64,000 bases of DNA from Cystobasidiopsis lactophilus (Eukaryota > Basidiomycota > Agaricostilbomycetes > Agaricostilbales > Chionosphaeraceae): contig BCIO01000002.1 of NCBI GenBank assembly GCA_001599975.1, forward strand, positions 558,001 to 622,000. Direction: 5' to 3'. Below the pieces are notes generated by a model. The model was not told the DNA's origin, searched no databases, and saw only the letters and a list, made by a program, of their open reading frames with translations. This document shows, piece by piece, positions 45,271 through 57,527 of the stretch. The position numbers and the translations under genes were made by a program. The stretch's first letter is position 1; every line of letters begins with the position of its first letter.

Positions 45271-47984
45271 ATGGTCTCGACCAGGCGGCAGTCCTCCCAG
45301 CAGCCGCCCGTGTCAATAGTCAAGCAGGAGCAGCACCAGTTCGTGCCCGGCTTGACCGCCATTCAATTCGCCGCTCCCGTGCGTACTTGTTTACCCTAGT
45401 CACATTGCACTGTGTACTAACGATCATATCTTGCCCACGCACAGGACGGCGCCGAGGGGGAAGCCACAGCGGCCACGGCTAAGTCCAAATCGGCGGCCGA
45501 TAAAATGGCCAAGTCCCTAACTCCTCCCAAGGTTCGTCCTAAGTCCCTGAGAATACCACAAGTGCTCAGTTCCAAAGTGGCGAGGAACACAGCGAGGCCG
45601 GTCGCGCTGGCCTTTGATCTTGTGCGGCTCGCTGCTGGGCTTGTTGGCTTTGGGCGGCGCTGGCTCGCGGCTCGACGCACACAGGGCCACAGCGATGGCC
45701 GCCCTCGACTCGTACGGCGCGCCTTACCTGGCCCCGGTCCAGCCGTACGTCCAGCCCGTGCTCGACTCGCTCGACTCCGCCGTCGACTCCTCCCTCGCCG
45801 CCTACTCCAAGCACGTTCACCCTCGCGTAATCCAGCAGCTCCAGCCAGTGCTAACAAACCACCTGGTCAAGTCTTACTCCAAGGCGGGCGCCAACCTGTA
45901 CGCCCTTAACGTGAAACCCCACCTCGCCACCTTCTCCCGCTCCGTCGACTCGCTCTTGAACGCCCTCGAATCCCAACTTGTTCGCCTGTCCGCCCAACTT
46001 TCAACCACCCACCTCCCCGCTTTCCACTCTTGGCTCACGAAAAAGTTCATCCCCTTCTACGTCAACCTCTACCACCGGCTCTACTCCGCCCTCCAACCTC
46101 ACTTAACCTCGCTCGGGAAAGTTTTGAAAGACCTGGCCAAAGGCTCGCTAGGGCCAAAGCTCAAGAGGTTCCATTCGCTCTACATCAAGCCGCAGGTGGA
46201 CCGGGTCAAGGATAAAGTGTTCGAGTACAAGACGGCTAAAGTGCTCCAAGAGGTCGAGGAGGAGGTCAAGCTCGTCGTGGAAGCCGAGCCGCTGAAAGAA
46301 GAGGAGGAGGACCTAGACGGTGCGTTGCCTGCCCCTCCCTCATCAGCTTTCATCGCTGATAGAAGACTCGGGGGCACGACACAGAATTCATCGAGGACCT
46401 CTTGGCCTCTCCGATACCCGCCTCCCTCGAGCCAGAAGCAGAGGCCAAACCGCCCACTCCAGCCCAACTGGCCTCCCAAGCCGCCGAAGCCTCCGCCTCA
46501 GCCCTCGCCAAGGCCGCCGCGGTGGCCGAGAAGCGCCGGCTCCTACTGGCCAAGCACGACCTGTACGAGGTCCAACTTGAAACCCTGGCCTCCCGGGAGC
46601 GCGCCCTGCTGGTCGAGCGGTTGACTTCGCTCCGCGAGTCGAGCGAGGAGGACTTGCACTACCGCTTCGACCCGCGCGTGAAAGAGGTCGAAGGGGAGGC
46701 CCAGCGCTTCTTGGCCAAGTTGAAGAGGTACTTCGACCGGCTGGAGAGCGCGCAGGGCGAAGAGAGGCGCAAGAGGCGCGGGGAAGAAGGCACGGCGGGC
46801 GAGGTGGACAAGCTGGTGAAGAAGGCGATTGGCAAGATGGAGGGCCGGGTGGACGGCGTGCTGGATGAGCTGGAGGAGTACAAGCGCGAGCTGGGCAACC
46901 GGGAGGTCGGGCTGGGGGAGAAGACGAGGGGAGCGCTGGTCGAGTTTGTCGGCGCCGTGCAGGACGAGCTGGGCAAGGCGTATGCGTGGTTGGACGACGT
47001 GACCGTCAAGGACTGGGATCGTGCGTCCTGCCTTTTCCTTATCATCATTTCAAAAGGTGCTGATTAAAAGGTTTTTCGGGACTACGCACAGGCTTTCATT
47101 TGATGGGCAAGTCAGAAAAGAAGCACTTGGCCGACTACACCTCGCTCGTTTCCAACTCTCCTTTAAATGCCAAAGTGGACGGCTACAGCTCTCGCATCGA
47201 GTCCATCCTCGAAAAGTTTGAGGACGAGCTCTTCGCCCTCAAAGACGCTGGCCTGCTCAAGCTCGCCGGCGGGTCCGTCAAGGACCAAGTGGTGCAGAAG
47301 GTCCGAGAGGTGCTGGGTGTGCCTGAAGAGGCGCCGTTGCAGGAGGAGCAAGGGTGGGTGGAGACGTTGGTCGAGGAGGTCGAGATCCGGCGGGACCAGG
47401 TGGAGGATGCGGTCGACGCCCTCAAGGACCGAGTGGCCGACCTGTTCGCTTCCTCCTCTTCTTCCTTGGTCGATGAGGCGTCTTCGGTCGCGGAAGAGGT
47501 GGCGGCTACTGCCTCGTCCGCGTTAGAGGTCCTGGTGGTGCAAGACCCGACTTCGGCCACCGCTCCTCCCTCAGCTACCTCTACCTCTTCTCCCCAAGAG
47601 CTGGACCCCGCTGAAGAAGGCGAAGAGGGTGGCCTGCTCTCATCGGTCTCTTCCCTTCTCCTGCCCACCTCCACCCCAGACACTGCCGGCGAGGAAGAAC
47701 CAGAGCTTAACGCCCAAGGTCGGACCATCAAGCAGACCATCACCGATGACACTGGCAACATCTGGAAGCGCGTCAAGACGCCACCGGCTCCGCCAGCGCC
47801 CACACCCGGGTTGGTCGAGGACGCCACCTTCCTCGCGGCGCAGCAACTGGCGACCGAAGAGCTGCTCGACCATTCAACTTCCACCTCGGAAGAAGGCGGC
47901 GGAGTGCCTACCGACGTCCACCAGGCTTACTCAGATGGCAGCTCCAGGCTGGCCGCAGCCGTCACGCCACATGCCGAACTCTAG
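45271..47984 (+). CDS. Membrane-anchored coiled-coil protein, unknown function
   Basis: Exons 45271-45378, 45445-45531, 45593-46319, 46385-47020 and 47092-47984; 816 residues, all joins in phase. A single hydrophobic segment (WPLILCGSLLGLLALGGAG, near residue 75) follows a basic, Ser-rich N-terminus starting MVSTRRQSS. Next come amphipathic helices with many YxxPxxQPY-like turns (YLAPVQPYVQPVLDSLDSAV), then long charged coiled coils (KEVEGEAQRFLAKLKRYFDR; DELEEYKRELGNREVGL). The C-terminus is acidic and Ser/Pro-rich. I cannot name the family. The layout suggests a single-pass membrane protein with a large coiled-coil domain, perhaps a scaffold or tether. Confidence 0.8.
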
Positions 47985-48645
47985 AGAAAAAAATGCCAAG
48001 CCTCCTTTCGCTCTTTCGCCCTTGTCTTATCAACCCTTTACTTCGACCCCTTCTTTCGTTCTCTCTCTCTTATGTGCTTTATTCCGTCCCGCCTTCTGGG
48101 TCTGGCTGGGTCGGCTCGATGGCGTCTCAGTCCCGTTCCCGGTAAACGCTCATTGTGGGTTCCGCGTTCCTACCACTAGTGGATCGTCACTGACATTGAT
48201 CCAGATCCTACAGAGAACGAGCCATGTGCTGCTAAAGGTAGCAAATCCAGTAGAGCCATCTGAGCGTCACGTTTTATGTTTTCCGTTCCCTTCATTCTTG
48301 GTTTTGTAACAATCTTCTTGCGAGCGCTTTTCTCTCAAAATCAATGAAATCCTCATGAGCCTAAGCCAAGGGGGCAATCAAAGTGAAGGAAGCGGGCAGC
48401 TGACAGGCACTGAGCAGGAGCCAGTGGTCCGGAAAGGCTTTGACTCGCCCGTTTTGGGCGACAAGAATCACACTATATAGATTTATCGTTCTGGAAAGTG
48501 AGCGCGCTACAGGCGTGCAGAAGGCAAGCCGACTCGGAGGACGCCACCTGGACGTGAACGAATGGCTACAGTTTCACTACATGATCAAAGTCCACCTCAA
48601 AGAAAACGTCCTATACTATGGACTTCTCCACAACCTTATAAGGAC
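47985..48645. other. Convergent 3' flanks, nothing recognised
   Basis: Space between the coiled-coil gene (+) and the HeLo-like gene (-). Pyrimidine-rich after 48000. No gene supported. Confidence 0.4.
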
Positions 48646-50065
48646 TCATCGCTCGGCAATGGAGAGTAGGTTTGCTCGAGGCCTTGACATTCGTCCGTTG
48701 TCAAATTTGGCCAGTTGCTCCTCCGTCAAGAAGTTGCGATAGGGGTTGCGGTCGCAGACGTAGAGACCATCGCCGAAGCGAGCGCGGCGACGCACACCAA
48801 GGCGTTCCAAGCTTGCCACACTCATGTCTGGAGCATCGAACGAAGATCGGACAAAGTCGTTGCCTTGCACTTGGTGAGTGTCGACCAGCCTTCGATATTC
48901 ATTCGACAATGTTGTGTTTTTGTAGTGCAAGGAGGTCGCAAGCTCGAGCATGTCGAAAAGGTGCGCTTGCTCGCCGATCGTGATGGCGTTGGTCCAAGCG
49001 CACCGTAGAGTCCACTGGTTGGTGGGAATGGAATCGAAGAGAGTTAAAGCGATATCAATGGTCTTGAAGACCTGGGGCGAGCCAGTGAACAGCTCCGCTT
49101 CCGCCAAGCGTTTGTGCGCGCGCGAAAATTGAAGGCCGTAGACAGTCAGCGCGGTTTCTGTATCCAGGGTGTTGAGGACTTCGTTTTTGAGCATGAGAAT
49201 AGACTGCTCGACAAGGCGCAAAGAGCGCAAGTGCTGGTTGCGACCAAAGTCGGGCGCGCGATTGTTCATGGCCTGCAGGGCATTGCGGAACTCTGCCCAG
49301 GAACTGTAGGTAGCGAGCGCTCTTTTAAGGCTCGTAAACATTCATTCAATCAGACTGCCACTTACGCGTCGTACAGTCGCATGGAATCGTTTGCCTTTTG
49401 CCCCTGCTCCCACTGCTGCATTCGGGCAAGCGCTTCGTGCAGGGCTTGGCTTTGAGCAGCTGTCGCCGCTTCGAACTCTGCACGGAAAGCATCGAGCTCG
49501 GCCCGAAGCATGGCCACCCATTTGACCTGGAAATACAAAGACATTGAGTGAGCTCGAGCAGAAGGATCGCGGCAAATGGCTCACAACGTGAATTTGATAG
49601 GTCTCATTCAGCCGCTTAATTGCGCTCTGTAAGATCTTGGCGATTTGTTTCCTGTTCCAGGTCTGGTTGATCCAGTCGTCGAGCCGAGAGTCTCCGATCC
49701 GCTGGAAAGGCTCCAGGCTTTCTGCGACGCTGGCGAGCCTGTGTTCGCAACTGTCAATCACATACTCGCGCCTAAGAGTAGCACAATCTACGGACCCTTT
49801 TTTGATGGCGCAAATGTCATCCAGCATACCCGACAGGCGGTCTCCCTTTACGCGGAGCATCTGGTGCAGCGGCTCGTCCAAATGGTTGATATGTTCTGTG
49901 ACTTGGGCACAAAGGTCTGATATGCCCTCTCTGTTCTCACGGACCTGGAATCGTGGTTGAACAGATGCAGCTGTGGAGTGGGAGCTGTGCGCGCACCTGG
50001 TCCACAATCGCCTTGATCCTTTGAGCGATGCCGATTGCGGTCTCGATCGCGGAGACTGGATCCAT
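48646..50065 (-). CDS. HeLo/MLKL-N-like helical protein
   Basis: Exons 50065-49997, 49944-49585, 49526-49366 and 49303-48646; 415 residues, introns 52-62 nt. The start MDPVSAIETAIGIAQRIKAI, then VDQVRENREGISDLCAQVTE, resembles the four-helix N-terminal adaptor (HeLo/MLKL-N type) at the front of many fungal NLR-like and kinase-like proteins. The pattern is a short hydrophobic helix, then ...VxxNKxxCxxLxxRV. The rest is helical and TPR-like in character (LRSLRLVEQSILMLKNEVL; AELFTGSPQVFKTIDIALTL), with no NACHT or kinase motif. A role in signalling or regulated membrane association is a family-based guess. The neighbour upstream on the same strand is another all-helical protein. Confidence 0.7.
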
Positions 50066-50979
50066 TGGTGTTGAGTCTTGTTAGCGATGTGATTTGATTG
50101 GGAAATGTGTATACGAGGCTAGCCCGTCGTTGTTCGAGAAAAGAGAGCAGAGTTTTGGGCTCTGTCTGCGCTTTGGGCGCCGAGAAGGCCATGGCTCATT
50201 GGAGAGGTCCGCCCGCAGACCCTTTTGTCTCGAGGTGAAAAGGCACAAAGGGAGGCAATTCAAATTCGGCAGAAGCAAGGCACAGAGGTAGGTAAGACAA
50301 GGAGTTGAAGCAGTTTGCGCGCCGAGAGCTGTTGAGCGCCAGCAGGGGCGAGGCAAGCCGCCTGGGCAGTGCGGGAATGCTACATTGACACCCAAAGAAG
50401 CTGGAACAGCCAGTGAGAGCGCCAGGTCTCAAGGACAAACATTAACGAACGAGGCTTTGGGAGTGCGGCTCCAAGAGGCGTGGGCGCGGCGGTGGCGAAT
50501 GGCTCAAGGCTGATCTTCGGATCAACTTGTAGTGGGAGCTGCACAACAGGTGAAATAGATTGCTACAAAGAGTCCGTCTGTACAAGTAGGGGAAAGGGAT
50601 GGCAGTAAGGACTGCGCAAAAAGTGAGAAGTTTGGGAAGAGGCCGCGAGACTGCGATTGAGTAGACCAAGCCTCAGGATCAGGACGCTAGGGCTGCAGGA
50701 TAACGCACTCACGCGGAGGAAGGATGCCCAAACGGAAGCTCTCAATGCCTGTTTGCAAAGGGAAGGTGGCCGAATGCGGCCGCGTTGACAGCAGCTTCAG
50801 CCTCATGGTTCTTGTGCTGTTCTCACACTTTCAGTAAGATCCAGGAGTATGTGGCTCATCAGAGACAAAATGAGTACTACCAATGAAGCCCAACCAAAGA
50901 ACGCGGCCTCGAAACGCAGAAGGCGAATGCGCAACTGCTCAGAACCATGAGAAAGTTGTTTAAATGACAATTGAGAACA
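50066..50979. other. 0.9-kb gap between two same-strand helical-protein genes
   Basis: Promoter side of the HeLo-like gene. I found no additional exon or gene that keeps frame. Confidence 0.4.
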
Positions 50980-52178
50980 TTAATTAACCTTTTCGAGAGT
51001 GTTCAAAGTGTTGTTGTACAAAGTACGTGTTGCTTGGGTGATATTTGTAATTTGGCCAAGTGCTTCCTGACACTACCAACATCGTCATGTCAATGGATCT
51101 GAGTGACATTATCGCGACTTACCTTGTCTATTGTTAGTAGTGACACTCTTAATTCTGTTCTAGGCAGCTCGAAATAGGCTCCAGGGTTGTCCCGTTGAAC
51201 GTGCAGCTCGCGGATATTGTAGGTCGCTACGTGGTCGATGGCCTTGCGCACTTCTCCAAGGCGCAGAGAAATTTCAGGGAAGTCGTGCAAAAGGACTTCT
51301 TCCTTTCGAAGTGCCTCTTCGCTGTCTTCAAAGGCTTTCTTATCCCCGGCGAGAAGCACTTCAAAGTGTTCAGGGTGCTCGTGAATAGCAAGAGGAGCAT
51401 TCTATGATGATTTCAAGTTGGATTGAGAGGGGGCAGAGCTTTGGGGCACACTTACGTGGAATGCCAAGTCCTCGACAACGGTCACAGCGAAGTGCGCGGC
51501 GTTGGCAATATCTTGGTAAGAGCGAGCCAGTGTATGGAAGTAGAGTTCTTTGCCGTGCTGAAATTCTACATCGGCAAGACGAGTGGCATCGGTCGATGCC
51601 TGTGAAATTGTTAGACAGAATCGGCTGTGTCAGATCGAGGATTACAGCAACGTACCCAAGACGCAACTGTCCGCAGTTCGCACAAGCGAGCCTCAATATC
51701 TTCCACTACCTGGAAAGCTTGCAAGGAGTTTGTGTGTTTCTGAGTTCTTCCATCGGTGAATATGGTTCGGTAGGACAGCTGCGAAGCCACCGACCCCATC
51801 CCAGCTGTGCGCCCTGGCATCAATGGGCGACTGCAGCGGCGGAGTAGCTTTTGCATCAGCAGCGTGGCGCCACAGCTCGTAATTCTTCCATCCCTGCAAC
51901 AAAGCTTTGAGTTCGGTCTGCAGCTTCTGATGATCGCGGTCGGATTGGACGAATAATGCTCCAGCTTGCGGTGCGACTCTCTGTAGAGTAACATTGAGAG
52001 CGGCCAAGCCGTCACCACGTTCTCGTACTTTGAAGCTATTCCATTCAGTGGTGGCTGCGGTCCATTCTTCGTCCAAAAGGCCGGTTTTGGCCGCCATTTC
52101 ATTCGTGAACTTAGCCATATATTCCATGTTGGCCTTGTCACGAACGTCATACTTGAACTCGACGACGTTCCTCGTCAT
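50980..52178 (-). CDS. All-helical protein, unknown function
   Basis: Exons 52178-51777, 51709-51656, 51599-51456, 51401-51123 and 51066-50980; 321 residues. Every join is phase 0 and the introns are 54-67 nt. It begins MTRNVVEFKYDVRDKANMEY and is predicted helical throughout, with heptad-like stretches (LAALNVTLQRVAPQAGALF; EISLRLGEVRKAIDHVATYN). It ends ITNITQATRTLYNNTLNTLE. It has no signal peptide, membrane segment or catalytic motif. The first junction (51777/51709) was chosen because it restores frame into VVEDIEARLCELRTVASW. It may work with the HeLo-like protein next door, but only proximity suggests this. I do not recognise a family. Confidence 0.65.
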
Positions 52179-53299
52179 TTTCGTTCGGCTTGGTTGTGGT
52201 TGCGAGGGGAAGGACTGTGGTTGCGAGGAGAACGACCAGGCCCAGGACGCCATCTCACGGACCATTCCGTCGTCCGTCTTCTTCTGCACTGTATTAAGAG
52301 GTACGTTTCAAGATGGCTCCTCTTGCCCAGCCTTCCGCGACGTCTTCTCACGGGCCCAACAGGCCTCGAAGACAACCGCACGCCGAGGGCTGTCATCATG
52401 CTGTTCACACAGAGCAAAGCAGACTAGTAACGAGTCAAAATCAGAGGCGAAAGGCCGAGGCGAACCTGCCATTTCTGGTAGGGCAAGAAGGAGGGTGCAC
52501 CGCCAAAGACGTCGAGATGGCGTCTCTCGTCAAGATGGCGATTCTCACGCGCAAACAAACACAGGAATCCAACATACGATCCACCTTTCCAGACAGTAGA
52601 GAAGCAGAGAGGCCATTCGTGGGGAATCCCTGGAGCCCTTGCGTGGCTGGGCCAATGGGCTTGAAGGCGAGGGTCAAAGGCAGAGAGAGCACCGCCTCCT
52701 CGGTCGATGCATGCATAGTCGCTCTCGCAGACAACCAAAAAGACATGTCAGAGAGCAAGCTTGAACGGCCAGCAAGCTGCTTTCCTCGAGCCAACTCGCT
52801 CCGGGCAAAATTGAGGACATGAGCTGGCGATGCGGCAGGCGGGCTCTGGACAAGCAGGCCAAGGCATGCTCCTCACTGCTGGCGCATCTGAAAAGAAGGC
52901 TTAAACCAAAATCGAGCAAGTCCAAGAGCCAGATGGACGTCTTTGACCAAGCTCGACTTTCGGGAGGCGGGAGTCGGCAATTTACCGCTGAGCGCAGAGC
53001 TGGCAGTGGTGCATCTCAATGCACTCCGTTGTATATGTAGAGAATGCAGAGGGGAGTCCGAAGCTATCCCAAGGCCGACTAGAGAGATGCTAGTTCAAGT
53101 TTGCCACCGCCCTTCCCTCACCGCCCGACAGTCCCGCAGTCCAGCCAGGCTAATAGCGCCCGCTCTTGCTGATCACCACAAGAGGAACTTAAACTGTGAG
53201 CCTGACAAGCCTCAGCTATCCATAGTGCTAGTGGAAAGCCGAGAGTTCAGAACTCACGTCTTGACAAGTCTGCCGGAGTGGCCTGGTGCACCAAAAGGC
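52179..53299. other. 1.1-kb gap, no supported gene
   Basis: Upstream of the helical-protein gene and downstream of TMA22. Plus-strand frames at 52313-52822 and 52943-53569 have no recognisable motif or family feature. Confidence 0.4.
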
Positions 53300-54138
53300 T
53301 CAAGACCCGCCCTTCTTCTTCTTCTCGTCCACGATGGCCAAATTGCTGTGTTTTCGTTCCCCAACTCTCAGCCATCTTTCTCGGGAAAAGCCAAAAGAAG
53401 AAAGAAACGCACTCCTCCGGGATGCTCCCACCCCCGAGCAGCTTGTTCGACGCCGGGTCCAAGATCATCTCCTCCACGTCGTACGCTACGTCTCCTGTGT
53501 CACCACATTTGCGCAAGTCAGTGTCCTGTCCTTGAAACCGCCTTCAAAAGGGGAGAGCGCTCACCCTGAATGACAATCTCGTCATCCCCTTGGTTGTTCT
53601 TGGAGACGGAAGCGCCAGTTGCGAATTTATTAGCGAACAACTTGGAAGCCTTCTTCAAATCCACATCTTTAAACCCCCCAAAATTAGCCAATCGAAAGTC
53701 CGAAGCAAAGGGGGACAACGCACCGAACACTTCCAATCCATGAATGGCAGTGACGAACTTCCTCTTGTTGCGCTCTATGCGCTTTATAGTGACCTTGGAA
53801 GCCGCCTTGGCTTTGGCCGCCCGTTCTTCTTTAGCTTCGGCTTTGGCTTCTTTCTTCGCTGCTTCTTTGTCCAATGAGGTCTGCTTCAACCCTTCGGTCA
53901 GGCCGGCCACGTTGTCAGTGCCTGGATCGGGACCAGGAGTGCCAGAGGAGGAGCCGTAGATGTGAGCGAAGAGGTCGGGGTGGGAAGCTTGAAGGGCCGC
54001 TTTGCACCTTGTTTGCCCCATTCAATCCACGCGTCCTGATTGAATAGGGGAGTGTACATACTTGGACAGCCTTGATCCATACAAGCAGTATTCAGGCGGG
54101 AAGGTGCACACTGAGCAATACAACACTTCCTTAGCCAT
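53300..54138 (-). CDS. TMA22: Density-regulated protein homologue (DENR/Tma22)
   Basis: Exons 54138-54062, 54007-53724, 53666-53565, 53494-53413 and 53345-53300; 196 residues, as in DENR. The N-terminus MAKEVLYCSVCTFPPEYCLYG is the DENR zinc-binding start. The C-terminal SUI1 domain has KVTIKRIERNKRKFVTAIHG, then DLKKASKLFANKFATGASV and DDEIVIQGDVAYDV, ending AIVDEKKKKGGS. With its MCT-1/Tma20 partner the family promotes re-initiation and recycling of 40S ribosomes. Introns are 54-67 nt. The start codon is only 19 bp from that of EAF7 on the other strand, so the promoters must overlap transcribed sequence. Confidence 0.95.
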
Positions 54139-54157
54139 TGGTTATCCCTGATCAACC

Positions 54158-55003
54158 ATGTCCCAAACCGACTTTGAGATCTCCTTGTTCCGAGCCGTGT
54201 TAGAGAACCGACCAATTGGAGCGACCAAGCACTTTGCTATGGTCGGCATCCAGCGCATGTTAAAGGAAGAGTTAGGCAGGGAGTTTGAGAGCGAGGTGGT
54301 TTGGACTGCGTTGAAAGGGTTTTATAATCTCCAAGAGATGGATAACCTCGTTCGTCCTCCCTCCTTATTGACTTTCATTATGGTTTGATTAACAAGGGAC
54401 AAGCAGTTTGGACAAGATGGCAGCTCGACCAACTCGGAACTGGAGTTAACTTCTTCTCAAGCTTCCAACACTTCCACTTTACCCTCCCTCCTTCTTCGTC
54501 CCTCTCAAGAATTCACCCTGGAGCCATTGATCAAGCAAGACTCTGGCCTCAGCGACCTGTTGCAACTCCGCCGACTGAAGAAGGAAGGTAGCCCGGACCA
54601 CCACGGCGATACCCCTTCTCCCTTGCCGATGCCGGAGGAGGAAGAAGGCGCGTTCGACGCTGGGTCTCCATTGACTGAGCAGGAAGATGAGGAGGAGGAC
54701 TCGGTGGTGTTGAAGGACGTGGAAGGGAGTGTCGTTGCGGATTCCGTGATGGAGGACGAGGAGGAGGAAGAAGAATCGGGGGATGAAGGGTCAGAAGCGG
54801 ATATCCCTGCTGAAGAAGAAGAAGAGGAGGAAGAAGAAGCTTCGACTTCGAAGAGCAAGAAGAAGTCAACGTCAACCAAGAAGAAGTCGGGCGGATCTTC
54901 TAAGAAGTCAGGAGGGGGAACGACGAGGAAGGCCAGTGGGGGAAGCAATAGGTCCCACAAGAAAGGAGGCGGTGAACCGGCGGCCAAGAAGCGAAAGCGC
55001 TAA
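54158..55003 (+). CDS. EAF7: NuA4 complex subunit Eaf7 (CT20 family)
   Basis: Exons 54158-54349 and 54407-55003, one 57-nt phase-0 intron; 262 residues. The CT20/MRGBP-like domain is at the front (FEISLFRAVLENRPIGATKH, then FAMVGIQRMLKEELGREF and VVWTALKGFYNLQEMDNL). The rest is low complexity: Asp/Glu-rich runs, then Lys/Ser repeats ending AAKKRKR, a likely nuclear localisation signal. Eaf7 belongs to the NuA4 histone acetyltransferase. It is divergent from TMA22 with 19 bp between start codons. Confidence 0.88.
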
Positions 55004-55210
55004 GTCGGACACCCTCTCTCTTTGGCTTTGGATCTGGTGGTTTCTGGGTATGGCTCCTTTTTGGAATTTCAACTCCCCTCTGGATGATACTTAATGAAAG
55101 TTTTAAAACAGATTTGTTGGGAAATTTCGAAAGAAGAGAGAAGGTTAGGGTGGCAATGGGCAAGTCGTCGGCTTCGAGTCGATGGTCGGCCAACGAGCGC
55201 ACCACTCATG

Positions 55211-57415
55211 TCAGGCCCCCAAGTCCTCCGTCGTGATTAGGTAGTCGACCGCTTTGCGCCTATAACTGTCCGATCTGCCCTCTCCCAACCTCATCAGCTT
55301 TCTCGTTGATAGAAATAAGAGAGAGAAAGAAACGAGGGACGCACATCATATGTGGACCAGCGTGATCGCCAGTGAGGTTCAGCGACACTTGGGCCTTCCC
55401 AAACTGCTCCCAATACCCCACACTCCCTCCTCCGTGGTGGTGAGAGGCATAGTCCGGACAAAGGCCAGGCCAAAGGCACCAGATGTAATCCCTCTTGCCG
55501 CCCTCTTGCACCGGGTTGGGGTCGAGGTGGTTGAAGAAGTGGATCCAAGAGTCGACCATCAACCCGCTCAGGGCTCGGGAGGGAAGGGAAGTGTCCAACA
55601 AGGGGTAGTCGCCCGAGTTGAAGACGTATTGCAACTCGGCAGAGTGGTACACCCCCAACCAGGGTTTGTCGCCAAGGGGAACGTGTTGGGAGAACTGTCA
55701 GCGAATCACATTCAAGTTAGACGACTGGCAAAAGTTGTCTAGGGTAAAAAGTGGAAGCACTGACTACGAAAGACCAGGCTTTGACGCCTTGTTTCACTGC
55801 TTCTCTTAACAAAGCTCGGCGGGGAGCTGTGAAAGCGAACTGTGCGAGGATCTCATTCAAGAAACGACATGCAAAAGTCGTAGAGGGGGAGGAGGCCACG
55901 CACATCGGTGAAGATCGCAGCCAACCTCTTGAAGCCCGCATTCCGGCCAAACACATTGTTTCCCGTTCCAAAGGGCGAGCCCGAAGCGGCGTCGGTCGGG
56001 TAGAGGGAGACGGCCTTGCGCATCACTTTGGGGTCCAGGTGGGGGATCAGGCCGGTCATGTACGCCTCGATCTGCCGCGTCGTGTTGTAGTGCTGTTGCG
56101 CGAACAAGGTGAAGATGGTGCCTTCGTCCAGGTTGTTGCCCGCAATCATTGGCTGTGCATTCATCGTCGATGTCGCATTTGAGGAAGGGACAAATTTGAT
56201 GGAGGGAGGACGAGGAACGCACCACTTTAGCCCACTTGCCAGATCGAATCACAGCTCCAGGCGCTTCAGAGATCCACCTGCCGTCAATGTTGGGGCCGAA
56301 AGCGAAGCCGCTCGCGCCGTAGGCCGTCAGCGGGTTCTCCTGCACCAGCGAGCCAGCCTCGACCAGCTTCTTTAACGGCGCTTTCCGCAGGCACGCCAGC
56401 GAGTCTTTCGCCTTGCCGCACCCGACTTGCGAGGCGATAAAGTCATAAGTCGGCTGCCGGGCCGCCGCGGGCACAGCTGGGAACGTCGCTGGTGATCCGG
56501 ACTCCATGATCGCGCCCGAGAAGAGGTTCTTGGCCGAGCGTAAGAGGTGCCACCCTACGCTCACCGACCCGGCCGACTCGCCAAAGATGACAATCTTCTT
56601 GACGTCGCCCCCGAACGCGCCGAGGTTCTTCTGAGCCCATTCTAGTGCCAGCCGCTGGTCTGTTGCGGTGGACAACTGCGATATCAGCACGAAGGAAGTA
56701 CTGATGAGGTAGAGGTCCAAAAACGAACCTTGAAGGCCGAGGTTGGTGGCGCCGCCTTTGAGAGCTTCCTTGCCGCCCAAGAACCCAAAGAGCCCGACCC
56801 GGTACGACGCGCTGACGAACATGACCGGCTCGTTGAGGGCCAAGGAGCGCTTGATGATGGTGGTCGGGTCGTAGCCTTTGGTCTCGCCGGAGAAGAAGCC
56901 GCCGCCAACTGGAACTTGCGTGGCTCAGCCTGAGACCTCGAACGCGAGGAGGCAGCAACGCACAGATCCAGAAAGCAACTGGGAGCTTCTTTGAGAGAGG
57001 AATGCCAGCTGGGCGGAAGACGTTGATGGCCAGGCAGTCTGCGTCATGAAATGAGCGCCAAGTTGAAAACAGACGCGCGAGAGAGGATCCCACCTTCAGA
57101 AACGGCGTCGAACGCGATGGGGAGCCCGAAAACCGTCAGCGATTGCGGGCAGGCTTTCGGCCAACTTTTGGCCTGCACGACTTTCTTTTTGCCCTTGTAC
57201 GGTTTGGCCGGCACCGGCGAGCGGAACCGCAGGTCGCCCACTGGCGGCTGGGCGAATGGCAAGCCGTACCAGCTCTCGATGCCAGCTGTCAGGTTGCCTT
57301 CGTAAATGATGTTGCCAAGCTGAACTTGGGGCGACGAGGTGTGGCTGCCGGCCGCGACCTGGGACGCCGCCAGCAAGCCGACCAAGCAAGCCAGCTGGCA
57401 AACGACAGGCGCCAT
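55211..57415 (-). CDS. Secreted type B carboxylesterase/lipase
   Basis: Exons 57415-57094, 57038-56964, 56908-56729, 56659-56223, 56152-55904, 55851-55768, 55694-55345 and 55274-55211; 586 residues, all in phase. The signal peptide is MAPVVCQLACLVGLLAASQV. Motifs follow in order: YGLPFAQPPVGDLRF, DCLAINVFRP, FGGGFFSGE (oxyanion hole), the nucleophile elbow FGESAGS (Ser ~221), AGNNLDEGT, YHSAELQYVF, and GDHAGPHM with the catalytic His ~560. The enzyme hydrolyses carboxylic esters outside the cell, like Candida rugosa-type lipases; substrate range is unknown. The gene is alone in its strand block. No cluster-type promoter motif is seen. Confidence 0.92.
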
Positions 57416-57527
57416 CTCTTCTCTGGTGGTTGCTGTGTGCCAAGCACTACCACTCAGAGAAGCTTTCGTCCGCCAGCGAACCGGAGGTCGATCCGCCACA
57501 AAAAAAAGTTGTTGTTTTGAAGATCCC

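Noticed and set aside
52313-53569. Two plus-strand ORFs of 169 and 208 codons
   Set aside because: The second overlaps TMA22 exons in antisense; neither shows a recognisable feature.
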